A program made the position numbers and the translations under genes. Under the pieces are notes generated by a model. It ran no database searches. It had not been told where the DNA came from and saw nothing but the letters and a program-made list of their open reading frames with translations. This document shows, in pieces, positions 1 to 11,260 of a stretch of DNA of 64,000 nt. This DNA comes from Usnea hakonensis. Lineage: Eukaryota; Ascomycota; Lecanoromycetes; Lecanorales; Parmeliaceae. Position 1 is the first letter of the stretch, and each line of letters starts with the position of its first letter. The stretch covers positions 1 to 64,000 of the forward strand of contig BLJB01000012.1 in the NCBI GenBank assembly GCA_013423325.1, read 5' to 3'.

Positions 1-1444
1 AGCCACCCGTATTACACGCTAATGGTAATTTTTTTAGCATTGGCTGAGGTTTAAAAGCATCCTCAAATTATTGGAGGGATCATGGGGGACCGTACGGAGA
101 AAACGCCGGACTAGCCTTGTAAGCATTTCGGTATCGAATCGCAATGAGAGTAGATTCCGGGCGGCCAGCCATGATGCAAGAGGCAGCCATAGCTGCCATA
201 ATGTGCCGCAAATAGCGCACTCTGGTCGCATTACATTGTCTGCAAAAATCTGATTCCATTATCTGTTGGAAGCAAGCAAGGTGTTTGAAATGTCTCAAAG
301 GCTTGTAGCTCTCCGTAAAGGCTGCTGGTCGCGTCATGAGGGGTTGAGAATCTGATATGTCTATGTTATTACTATATCGTCGCGGACCACACCTTTGATG
401 CTATTAATTCGCCGACTTTGGCAAGGGATTGCGAGACCATGATGCGAGAAAAAGTTGATGTAATTATTGGCCGAACTGGTCCCGTCTCTGAAGGACCTCC
501 ATAAGAGATATCCCGCCCAGCCTCATCTTCACTTCCGTGTTCCGTAGTGGAAATTCGGTCCAAAGGTCTTTCAAGCGTCACACTTTGTATGGCGGATGAA
601 GGAAGAGATGGTCAGCCGTGTCAACCAATCAGATAGCATGAAAGACAGCACTCTTTATTGCCACACTCAAGATCCCTGGCGATCCCACTTTCGTCTTTCA
701 ATCATAAAGTTCGTCGCATTCCCCTGCCCCCTCTATTAAAGTTCGCCCCCCCTTATAGACTATGGCGTCGGCCGCGTCGCATGGCTTTTTTTAGGCACTA
801 GTACTCTTGGATACTAGGGGCAGCCGATTTGAGCATCCTCAAAGTCGGTGAAGCCTATCAGGAGATGCTTGGTAGCGTGCTGTAGGAAGTTCCCTCGGGG
901 CCGTAGCGGCCTGCATCATGTCCCCCGAGGTACACTTCAGTACTTCCAACTAGGTACTCCGTAGCAGGCTGACGGAGGCAGTATTCACAAAAGGAGGGGA
1001 CTGGGAAAAAGGTTGAAGAAGTAAAGCCATCTTAGCCTAAGGTAGCCTTAGTCCTAAATAATAATAATAATAATGTATAGTAAGCTACTAGGTAAGTAGT
1101 TGAACAGGTGTGGTAGCTGCTACTACATTATTGATTATTGCTCCTTGAACAAAATGAAGAGGGCGTAGTAGTAGTAGTTGTTTGGGTCTCTGTCCCGAAA
1201 CGCTCCAACGCGATCTCTCCCTCTCTCCCTCTTCCCCCCGGCTTCTCTTCCCCCTTCCAAACAGTAGTAACATTGCTACTCTACTTACAGTCAAGGATGT
1301 AAGATGAGATTAACGTCCTTCTTTTTGCAGCGTTGTCACCTACCCACTTGCGCTGCAACGCAAACACATCTTGATCCACTTCTGGAATTATTATTAACCC
1401 ACACGCATTAGAAGCCTCCTTGCGTTGAATGCTTGGACTCCTTT
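1..1444. other. Intergenic region upstream of the RING-PH-VWA gene
   Basis: I see no coding region here. The only local structures are an AAT trinucleotide run near 1056-1075 and a pyrimidine-rich stretch (CTCTCTCCC-like) near 1215-1260 that looks like a fungal promoter or 5' leader of the downstream gene. All open frames are short, without recognisable domains. Confidence 0.6.
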
Positions 1445-4400
1445 ATGTCTTCAGATTCACATTCGCAATCCCAGCGACCACAGTTCCTTCGTAAAGGTAG
1501 TTCTGCCTTCTCGGCAAAACAAAAGGTTGTCAACCTCTCGGAGCTTGGTTTGCTGCCGAGAAAAGACGGTCAACAACGACCTGTGAATCGACGAAGTAAG
1601 CACCAATCGCTGCATTTGTTAACTCACAAAACTATTGAAAAAGATTTAACGGCTATCCCCCATTCATCACTGAATCAATGTTTGAGGCTTGACTTGTTCT
1701 CTTCTGGAACCTGTTCCCTCCAGGACGGGGATTCTTGCATCAACTGACTCGTCTTACCTCAACCTTCTAGATAACTCTTCTCAAGCCGTCACCCGTCCAA
1801 CTTACACCCCCGCGCAATCGCATAACCACGGACCACCCGCACGGCCGCAATATAATCGTCAGCAGTCTGCCTTTTCCACTCATTCCGACTCAGGTCGTCA
1901 ACATCCACCTGTGTACCACCCGCCAGAGCCGAAGAAGCCGAAGAACAGAAAGACCCTTTTAAGTCGTATTGCTGCTCAACAATTAGCGCGAGAGCCAAAT
2001 CCTGCATATAGTAACGGTACCGCTACCTCCTTCAACTGGCGGTCAGGTCGCCCCATGGCCGGGATGTTGGAAATTGAACGATCACGAACCAGGCGGGAAA
2101 GAACGTTCATCGGAAGCGAGTGCGCAGTCTGCGAAGAACCTCTGGAACACACACTCCGAGGGGAACGGATATTACAATTCTCTTGCGGACATGTGTCTCA
2201 TGAAGCTTGCTTCTACGAATATATTAAGGAATTTGAGTCACAGTACTGTCCGACCTGTAATGCACCGCTCGGCCTGGACACTAGCAGAGGCGGGAATGTA
2301 CTTGATTTAGGTAATGCCACCATCCATCCATCAATCACAAACTTGGCCGCAGCTAACAATTCTGCAGAGAAACTTAGCAGCATCGTTCGCTCCGTGTCAC
2401 AAAACAATCAAGCGCGGGACAATCATCAACGCAATGGTAGCGGAACTGGCAGCGGCTCCCGAATTATTACACCCATACCCTGGGATCCTCAGACAGGGCA
2501 GGAGAGACCCAGCAGCCGCGGATCAAATAATCGCAATGGCCAGCGTGACAATTCACAGCAGCAAGATCCTCGACAGATGGAGCGTGAAAAGGAAAGACAG
2601 AACAGGGATATACAGAGGGAGAGGATTGAGAGATATGGGAGTCAAGGTCGGGTTCCACAACATAACAGGAATGAAAGTGCGAATACTGGCGGTGTACACT
2701 CCTCCAGCGAGTACAGCGACCCTCACAGCCACAATCACAACAACAATCACAACACTGGCAGGAAGCACGATTACGACGTCCAGGAAATGGAAACGGCACT
2801 CAGCAGCCCCCGAGCAAGCATTACCAAGAACCCTATCCCTGCGCCAACAGTCACCGTCAGAAGCGAGTATCCTACGTTGACACGGTCGAGGCAGCAGCAG
2901 ACTCTAACGTGCTTGGTCACGATCGAGGTCCCTGAAGACAAATGGAGGCCAGATCCAGCGGATCTCCGAGGTGCACCTATCCTGCCCCCTACGCAACAGG
3001 ACAGCGCTACATTCAGCAACCGGCCTACGTCCCCGGCCAAGAGCCAACAAGGAGACTGGGGATTTGAGTCTCCCGAGGTCCTTGAGACGATCACAGAAGA
3101 CCTCCGCGTCCGCGTAGATAATTGGCACGGGCTAGACTTCTCCAGGTACGTAGCTACCCTTAAGCTCTTTTGCGATGTACAATTAACATCTCATAGGTTT
3201 GGAAAGCTACGTCTCTATGGTACAGTACGAGTTGGCAAGGACCGTCAATCTTGGCAAGAGCTTGAATGCTTTCTCTTCGCTGAAATGCTTATTTGCGTGA
3301 AAGAGAAGAAGGGGGCGCCAACGCAGTACGCGGAAGGGAACCCCAAACGCAAGCTCACACGATGTACTCTCAAGGGATCAATTCTCATTAAGAAGCATCT
3401 GAAGCACGTGGAGTCGAGGCCTGATGAGCCGGTCCTAACCCTCAGTCTTTCGGTTCAAGACCTACAGCAGTTCCACCTCCAATTCCAGACTCGGACCCAA
3501 GTCGAACATTGGAAACGCTCGCTTCTCGACCTGAACAACGAACACCCTCGTCAAAGCAACGAATACGAGCTGGAAAATTCGGGCACCGATGACGATGATT
3601 ACAGGACAATGAAGACCAAGCGTGCGTCGTCAGTCAATTCCTCGTACGGGGGGCCAAAGTCGGTTAACACCGCACCAACAGAATACACCACCTCGGGCAT
3701 GGGCAGACCAATGCAGGAAACGCGCGTGCCGTTGTCTATACACGTACCTCTTGACATCGTCGTGGTCATCCCTGTCTCATCTTCCATGCAGGGGCTTAAA
3801 ATTACGCTACTACGCGATGCACTCAAATTCCTTGTCCAAAACCTTGGGGAAAGAGATAGGATGGGCTTGGTTACATTTGGCTCGAGTGGAGGCGGTGTAC
3901 CGCTTGTGGGTATGACGACTAAAGCATGGGGTGGCTGGACCAAAATTCTCAATTCCATCCGACCTGTGGGGCAAAAAAGTCTACGGGCCGATGTTGTTGA
4001 AGGCGCAAATGTCGCCATGGACCTACTAATGCAACGCAAAGCCAACAACCCGATCGGGACCATTTTGCTCATTAGTGATTCTTCAACGTCGGACGCGGAG
4101 AGTGTGGACTTTGTCGTATCAAGGGCAGAGGCTGCAAAGTAAGTTTCTATCCCTTTTGGTCTTGTCCTGTTTTTACCCCTCCCCTCATGCGCGCTCGGAT
4201 GCTTCCATGCGGGAAATAACGTCTAATATTAACTATCTAACGCATGCTACCTTACTTTAGGGTTGCTATCCACTCTTTCGGTCTTGGCTTGACCCACAAA
4301 CCGGATACGATGATTGAGCTGTCCACGCGTACCAAAGCATCGTACACCTATGTCAAAGATTGGATGATGCTCCGCGAGTGCGTTGCAGGATGCTTAGGGG

Positions 4401-5480
4401 CTCTACAAACGACATCTCATCAAAATGTCAAACTAAAATTGCGCTTGCCTGAAGGATCCCCCGCAAAGTTCGTTAAGATTTCGGGTGCCCTACAGATCAC
4501 TAAGCGCGCCACTGGAAAGGACGCTGAAGCCGCATTGGGGGATTTGAGATTTGGGGACAAAAGGGGTAAGCACTAACCTGCCTCCTACTCCTGCTCGTGA
4601 GACATGGCTTTCTGACAGCTCTACTGTAGACATTCTTGTTCAATTGCTCATTGCACCGGACAATTCCTCCCAAGAGCATCTACCACAAGACCCGTGGGAA
4701 AGTATTGTGTCTGGCCTTGAAGCACTAGGCGGGCCATTTGACAGTGATGAGCAGAGGTCTCTGAGCGTTGAGGAGGTTCCTCTTATCCAAGCTGACTTGA
4801 CGTATGGAGACATCCTACGGGATGGGACTCTGACGCACCCATCACGACCGTCTTTACTCGCCATCACAATGCTACCCGCCAACCCTAGGGCGAAGAACAC
4901 GGGTAGGCCTTCCACACCGCCAATACCACCTCACCCTAGTATTGTACAGCGCCGCATGGAGCTATTGACCTCAGATATGCTGAGCAGAGCGTTAACCTTG
5001 GTCACCCGTGGACAACATGACCGTGCTCATCATCTTCTCAAGGAGACTCGGACGATCATGAAAGGATTAGGGAAAGGAGGTCTTCCACCCATTCCCCAGG
5101 AAGGGAACCCCAAACCTTCCAGCCCACCTGCTAGCCTGCAAGGTGACGGAACGACAACACCTGAGCGCCAACCCTCACCCGCCTCAGAAGAGAATGGTAT
5201 GGGCGGCCACGCCTCCGCCATTGATGCCATCACCCTAAATGCGCTGGATACGGAACTAGAAGCATCACTCGAATGGATCAATCATCCAGCGGTGTTTGGT
5301 CGGGATTCAAGGAAAGCTGTGCTACAGGCTATTGGCGTCATTGCTTCTCAAAGGGGATACACATTCCGGACACCGTCTGAGAGTCTATGGGCCGGACGGA
5401 TAGCCGGTGTGAAGAGGTTGACGAAGCATTCAAGGGAGTGGAGAGATGCGGGAGACGAGGCCTTGATGGAAGAGGCGTGA
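1445..5480 (+). CDS. RING-H2 + PH + VWA protein, Far1/Ste5-type scaffold
   Basis: Probable pheromone-MAPK scaffold or related adaptor. Order: Ser/Gln-rich N-terminus; RING-H2 at about residues 190-241 (CAVC, CGHVSHEAC, CPTC); a His/Asn/Arg-rich linker; PH domain at about 530-645; VWA domain from about 715; Ser/Pro-rich C-terminus. Yeast Far1 and Ste5 are known for RING-H2, PH and VWA-like modules in this order; the assignment rests on that. Exons: 1445-1595 (or to 1617), then from 1687 (or 1724) to 3145, 3197-4138, 4261-4565, 4630-5480; either first-intron choice keeps frame, giving about 1,230-1,235 aa. The intron at 3146-3196 is 51 nt and has no stop, so an unspliced reading also stays open. 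The VWA metal site looks degenerate: the expected Asp of D-x-S-x-S is Pro (IPVSSSM). The start ATG at 1445 is the first in frame. Confidence 0.8.
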
Positions 5481-6497
5481 TGAGCAACCTAGGATTGGTA
5501 TCACACTTATTACAGCTACATCGCCTCTCCCGAGAAAGAAGAGTCCTTCTGCACGCTGAGGAAAGGATGGGCGCGCTCATAATGATGAGATATGAATTCT
5601 GAATATACGACTCTAGGACGAGCAACAACATTCCTTCATCAAAATAGGGTTCCTTCAACACGCTATCCCCGACGGCTTCGACAGCGCATCTTGTTCGGAA
5701 TCATGTTCAGAAAGATTTACAGTTGACAGGAAGGAAGTGCGGATCTACGACGTATTCATGAAGGCTTCCTCACCACATACTACTATACAGTCCTTTTTTT
5801 TTTCTATGTTTGACATTTACTCCATTTACAATTCTGCTGGCGAGCGTGGTGAATTGCGCGTCCTGGCGTGGCTTTTTGATACCCCGTCGTGGTGGTTTCG
5901 CGCAATCTTTAGTGGTTATGAAAAGGGAACAGCTTTGAAGATAAGGAAAGAAGGGGGCCGGCCGGGGTGGGGAATGGGCTCATGCGATATCGGTAGAGAT
6001 TGGGTCGGGTTGAGGATGAATGTCTTATGGGTTGATGAGGACTTTTTTCTAGAGCTGAGGGCGTCGATATGACCAGTTATATATCGGTATAAAAAGTCGG
6101 ATGGGAGGTGAATATTCGCTTTGAGGACCTGTGTGTAATCCATCTCTTGCACTTTGATATTGATAGGATACTTTAGGTTAGGCTAGGTACGAGGGAATGG
6201 GGGCTGGGCTTTTTTTCTTCTGATACAGTAACTTGGATATATTTTCCCTAGGGAGCGGCTTGATGAGACATTCCTACCAAGGAAATGCAAGAATGCGACA
6301 AAGAATGTATTTAATGGGCTATTAGAATTCAGCACATCAGCCTTACGATGCTTGGCATGTACTACATGAACTTCACAGAAATCAATAAGCCGTCATCAAT
6401 ATTACAACAGATCTGATCTTGAAGTTGCTGAATATGTTTTTTTTGTCTTCACCGCAACTTAGTACTCTACACCTCCAGACCCGCTGACCTCTTCTAC
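5481..6497. other. Intergenic region
   Basis: About 1 kb between the scaffold-type gene and OMA1, both on the plus strand. It should hold the 3' UTR of the former and the promoter of the latter. There are a short poly-T at about 5797 and GGCCGGCCGG near 5958. I see no coding feature. Confidence 0.6.
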
Positions 6498-7550
6498 ATG
6501 CCTCCCTGGCTGTCTCCACGCTCCATTCTTCACCTCCCGTCTCCCAAGATCATCACCACTTCCCCGTCTACTCTTGTCTTGCCACGGGCCCTACTTCGCG
6601 GCCATTTCCCTTTCAGGAACCCCATACGTCTAGCATCACAATGGGGGCCCCGACGGCCTCAGTATAACCGCTTCGGAAACGCCCAGAATCTCTACACCCG
6701 TTGGAGAACATCTCCCAATTTTCGTTATGGCGTCGGTGTTGTGGGTCTCGGGTCAGGCGGGATCTACTACTACAATCTCGAGGAAGTCCCCATATCTGGT
6801 CGGCGACGCTTCAATTGCGTATCACCAGCGTGGGAAGAGCAAATGGCGAATTCACAATATGAAGGGGTCATGCAACAATTTGGACGACAGGTTCTACCTC
6901 CCTGGCACCCTCACTCGCGCATGGTGAACAAGGTGCTAGCGAGATTGATACCAGCTGCTGGACTGGGTGGACAGAAGTGGGAGGTCAAGGTCATAGATGA
7001 CCCAGAGCAGAAGAACGCATTTGTCCTGCCTGGAGGCAAAGTCTTCGTATTTAGCGGCATCCTCCCAATTTGTGCCGGAGAGGACGGCTTAGCAGCAGTT
7101 CTAGGCCACGAGATAGCGCACAATGTCGCTCATCACACCGGCGAGAAGCTCAGCCAAGCCTTCATCCTACTCCCTATCGCGCTATTACTCACATACGCTT
7201 TTGATATATCAGGTTCCCTTTCCCAGTGGCTACTAAGCATCGCTCTCGAGAGACCAGGCTCCCGGAAGATGGAATCAGAAGCAGACTACATCGGACTTCT
7301 CATGATGGCGCAGGCGTGCTACAACCCTAGCGCCGCTGTAGGATTGTGGGCACGGATGGCGAAAGCGGAGCAATATGCGCCACCCCAATTCTTGAGTACC
7401 CATCCTGCAAGCAAGAATCGGATGACTGTAATTAAGGAATGGTTGCCCCAGGCGGAGCAGAAGAGCGCGGAGAGCGAGTGTGGCAATATGTCTGGATACA
7501 TGAATGATTTCAGAAACACCTTTGGGCATGGGGACGACGGCCTCTTGTAA
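6498..7550 (+). CDS. OMA1: Mitochondrial metalloendopeptidase OMA1 (M48)
   Basis: Inner-membrane zinc protease of mitochondrial quality control. It is a single exon encoding 350 aa, close to the family's usual length in fungi. The zinc motif HEIAH lies at residues 204-208 and is followed by the downstream M48 glutamate in ESEADYIG. The N-terminus is basic and Arg/Ser/Pro-rich, as in a matrix-targeting presequence, and a hydrophobic Gly-rich segment at about 76-93 is the likely membrane anchor. The conserved block before the catalytic helix (FVLPGGKVFVFSGIL) is intact. The ATG at 6498 is the only start upstream of the presequence. Nothing suggests damage. The next gene, also mitochondrial, is convergent. 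Confidence 0.93.
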   Translation: MPPWLSPRSILHLPSPKIITTSPSTLVLPRALLRGHFPFRNPIRLASQWGPRRPQYNRFGNAQNLYTRWRTSPNFRYGVGVVGLGSGGIYYYNLEEVPISGRRRFNCVSPAWEEQMANSQYEGVMQQFGRQVLPPWHPHSRMVNKVLARLIPAAGLGGQKWEVKVIDDPEQKNAFVLPGGKVFVFSGILPICAGEDGLAAVLGHEIAHNVAHHTGEKLSQAFILLPIALLLTYAFDISGSLSQWLLSIALERPGSRKMESEADYIGLLMMAQACYNPSAAVGLWARMAKAEQYAPPQFLSTHPASKNRMTVIKEWLPQAEQKSAESECGNMSGYMNDFRNTFGHGDDGLL

Positions 7551-8144
7551 AAGTGTGGATGTATACTCATGACGGAATGAGCACCTATCCAGGGAAAATG
7601 GGATTCTGAAGCACCTCGCTTCGAACGATTACTTCTCCATGGATTGACGAACAGACGGGAGGACGAAATATCAAAGAGAACTCAACTCAGACCTTTCCTA
7701 TTCCTGGTAAAGGTAGAAGGAAGAAGGGTATTCGACGAGACGAAGGGGAACATGACCCAAAATATCGTTAGTGCCAAGACTCAAATTCGATGATACCTAC
7801 TTGAACAGCAATTAATCCAGGACACTTCACTCCATTTTCCAGGTGCGCCTAGACGCAAGATCTCCAACACGCGAGAAAGCAGATATCTTAGAACAGTAGT
7901 ACTGAGAAAGTATAAAAGAAAGCTTCGAGAATCAAGACGTATTTGCTACTTGGAAATGCTATATACAGGTCCATTTCAATCATCTTGTCTGAGCGCCATC
8001 GACACCCACAGAGGAAATAATTACTGAACACTCAAGCATGCACATGAAATGATAGAGTGGCCTCTTGATTGAGTGCTTGGTCTTCTCTCAGCGTGCAAAG
8101 ATCTTAGCTCATGACCAGTCACCTTTTGATGTTCCCGAATCTTC
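7551..8144. other. Intergenic region between convergent genes
   Basis: Shared 3' flanking region of OMA1 (plus) and the phosphate carrier (minus). I see no gene and no repeat in it. Confidence 0.6.
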
Positions 8145-9266
8145 TTAATGACCTCCTGTCGTGGGCAGTCCCAAGGTGACCTTGAAACTGTCATAAATTA
8201 ACCACTGGAAGGCAGTGAGGGTACCAATCATCGCAATCCGAACCGGTAAGCCGTTCCATAGACCTGCAAATCCGATGTTGCCGTAGATACGAGACATGGC
8301 TTTTCCGGCACTTTCACCGGCTATAGAATCCCGTCAGCCCACCAAGCTCTCCCCTTCACAGATCCAACTGGAAATACGTACCTTGCCTGTCAGCGTTCAA
8401 TTTACTGACCATGACATCTGCCGGGTGACTGATGACCGCACATCCAATACCGGCAATATATCCACCCAAGAAACTCACCCCGGTCTGCTGCAACGCATTG
8501 TAGCTCTCCTTGGGCTTCCCGAGCGTAGCGTAAATATAATTGACCGTCGTCTCAAACGTCGCAAACTTGACCATCGTATACGGAATCTGCCTCCCCCAGA
8601 GCGGATACAGCCCCTTGTACAAGCCCCCAATCCCCTCCTTGGCCGTCACCTTCGCCCACCCTTCCCTCAACGAGCTCGCAAACGGCGGGATCGTCGTCTG
8701 CATCCTCACCTTGATGGCCTCGAACGGACAGAGCGCGATATCGGCCAGGAACTCCGCCGACGCCGACGCGGCGAGGTAGACGACCGTCTTGTTGGCGTTG
8801 GGGAACAGCCGGTCGCCGTAGGCGTACTTGAACACCTCGTAGAAGCCGTACTTGCCGGCGCCCTGGAAGGAGTAGCCCACGGCGGTGGCGGCCCAGCCGA
8901 AGTAGACGCCGCGCAGACCCTCGGCGCGGTAGATGGTGCGCCAGGCGCTGAGGTTGGAGCTGTAGATTTTGGAGTCGACTTGGCGACGGCATTTCACGAG
9001 GTCGAGGGGTGTGACGGCTTTTGGGTGGGGTTAGTGCTTTTGTTTTGGTTTGGTGGGGGGGGTTGCGGGGTGGGGGGGTATGTGATGGTTGAGAGGAGGG
9101 GAGAGGGAGAAAGGGCTGGGTTTGACGGACATGTGTGCGTGGGACCGCAGGATATGATGCCGCCGAGGGCGCAGGCGCCGAAGTAGGTGGGGGAGTAGAG
9201 TTCGATGCCGCCTTTGCCCTTTGCGCTGCTGCCGGGCATCTTGGCGGCTAGTTTTTCGGTTGCCAT
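8145..9266 (-). CDS. MIR1: Mitochondrial phosphate carrier
   Basis: SLC25-family carrier that imports phosphate into the mitochondrial matrix for ATP synthesis. Exons on the minus strand are 9266-9131, 9017-8382 and 8320-8145, giving 315 aa. Three carrier repeats are visible: the first signature is TSVTPLDLVKCRRQVD, the second has PFEAIKVRMQT, the third SHPADVMVSKLNADRQ. The stretch GGIISCGPTHT before the first signature is typical of the phosphate carrier branch. The second donor is ordinary (GTACGT); the first (GTCCGT) is weak but is the one that joins THT to SVTPLDLVK in frame. The second exon is markedly GC-rich, which creates a long spurious open frame on the opposite strand. The C-terminus ends LPTTGGH. 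Confidence 0.93.
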
Positions 9267-9607
9267 TGTTGCTTGCTCTTGGCTTGGGTTGAAGCTTGGT
9301 GGAAGCTGGAGAGGGAAGGGGGTGGCCTCGTGAGGATTAGTTGGAGAGGGAGAGGTTCAATGGCTTGGGCAGGAGGTGGAGTGGCTGGAAGGTTTGAATG
9401 TTGGAGAGCCGCTAAGTTCCGGAGCTGGTGGAGCTGTGAACCTACCTACGTAGAGTACTGCCAGAAACCGGCTTCAACGGCTATAGTAGATAAGGGAGTT
9501 AAAGGCAAAGATAAGGGTGCAAGTTCCGCCCCAGCTTCCGCTAAAGCAGCTAGCTAGGCGGAATGCAGTGCGTTTTTGCAAATACTATAAATATTGTATC
9601 TTAGACT
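9267..9607. other. Promoter region of the phosphate carrier
   Basis: This 341-nt gap lies between the phosphate carrier start (minus strand) and the 3' end of the hydrolase (minus strand). I see no gene in it. It must contain the carrier's promoter. Confidence 0.5.
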
Positions 9608-10841
9608 CTATTTCATCTCTATGGCTTGTTTAATCATCTTCACGAGGTCTCTGAGCCCCTTCTGCCTCTCGGCCGGCGTGTCACACAGAAACATTGAAGC
9701 GACGGGCCAGGCATGGACTGCTCCAGGCTCCTCTCGGACACTGACAGAGCACCCATTCTTGCGCCACAGAACAATAAGCTTACGAAGCTCTGGGCCAAGC
9801 ACTTCTTCAGACCCATATAGGATGCCGTATCCTTTGACCGGCGAAGCTTTTGCCCACCAGGTACCATCTTTGCAGACTCCTGGGGATACCAAAGGACTTT
9901 CCAAATTCTCGTTTGACGCTGCGTACTGTCGTCCATACTTATGAAGCTGTTTCGCATCTAGAAAATCACTAGCGGTGTTACGGTTCTGCGCGCTGAAGAG
10001 AGTTGTCCAAGGCGAAATCAGAGCTGCATAACCTGGTTTCTGGTTCTCAGCATCTGGTTGTTTGGCCATGTACAGCAGCAAACTTAAGATTAGTGTTGCA
10101 CCCGCTGAGTCGCCTCCAACGCAAATACGAGAAGGGTCTCCGACAACCTTCCGGACGTGGTCGTAGCCAGTCACGGTCTGCTCCAATTGAGTTGGGTAAA
10201 CGGCATCGGGTACCAGAGTGTACTCCAGAGAGAATATGGCAGGGTTTCTATAGCCAGCTTCCTTGAGCAGACTGACCCAAGCCACGAGGAATTCGAGGTA
10301 AAAGTAGCAGGATCCCATGGAAAATCCACCACCGTGACAATAGTAGATTACAATGTCGTGCTGATCGGATGGATCTAGCATAATCCAGACACCGTGAGTA
10401 TTCTTAAGATTGATCCCGCGCCATGTCATTGGTGGTTGTATATAACCGTGCCTAAGCATACGGAACCAAAGAAATGGCAGAGCGACTGGCTTCGAAAAGA
10501 AGACTCTGCCAATCTTGGCAGGAAAATGTGCGAATGCATATCGTACACATCGAATTACAAAATCTTGAAACGGTGATGCTTGCTTGACAAACGGTGATCT
10601 GCTCCTCTTCGGGGTAAAATATCTTTCACTAAGGAAACCGAATGGTAGCTGAATTACTAGCTCTTTGTCAGCACGTAGGCCGGCGAACATAACTGTTGAA
10701 GCACATATCCTTACGAAAGAATGGTAAGGCTTGAAAGACACAGATGAGAAGTTCAAAGATATTGACTCGCAGGAGCAATTGTGGCGCAAGGAAGACGATG
10801 AAAACAAGGCAATCGAAATACGAGATTCGGTCAAGAATCAT
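9608..10841 (-). CDS. Alpha/beta hydrolase (hormone-sensitive lipase / HGGG-GDSAG type)
   Basis: Likely an esterase or lipase acting on small acyl esters; substrate unknown. Exons 10841-10715 and 10656-9608 give 391 aa. The oxyanion motif HGGG is at about residue 150, the nucleophile motif GDSAG has its Ser at about 226, and the probable catalytic His is in AVHAWPV near the C-terminus. The N-terminus is strongly hydrophobic (MILDRISYFDCLVFIVFLAP), suggesting membrane anchoring. The 58-nt intron (GTAAGG donor, TGCTGAC branch site) joins LPFF to LIQLPFGFLSERY in frame. A nearer non-ATG start would miss this exon. The gene is divergent from the RING gene to its right. Confidence 0.85.
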
Positions 10842-11260
10842 TGCCTTTAGGGTACTATTATTACAAACATAGGAGCACTCGTCAGAGTATAAATAAAGAG
10901 TGTGAATGGATAATTGAAAGTGAGTGATCAATAAGTGTGAAAGAAATTGCCTCTCGTGTGTCAATTGTTACGTAGTATTTTGGTCTAAGCCCAAATCGCA
11001 GTAGCGTGCCAAGGTCTGTCCCCCCCAAATTTGATGGAATCAACACCTACGAAGCTCACACTTGTGTCACCTCACTTACTCTCTTTCCTTTCCTCTCCAT
11101 TCCTTTCACTTTCTTCTCGCAATGCTCTCAACACCACCATGTCATTCATCTTTTATCAATTCAACTCCGTAGAATGAGCGGCCATAGCGACGCCAGCACT
11201 GACTAACTCGCAATCTCCTCATCCTCACCCGCGCTTCGCTCTTCACGAGCTCACAACATC
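10842..11260. promoter_or_regulatory. Bidirectional promoter region
   Basis: This 419-nt segment separates the divergent starts of the hydrolase (minus) and the RING protein (plus). The right half is pyrimidine-rich (CTCACTTACTCTCTTTCC-like), as expected of a fungal 5' leader. No specific operator could be recognised. Confidence 0.5.

Noticed and set aside
8296..9186. 296-codon plus-strand open frame
   Set aside because: It is antisense to the GC-rich exon of the phosphate carrier and has a basic, low-complexity translation with no domain; the minus-strand carrier is clear.
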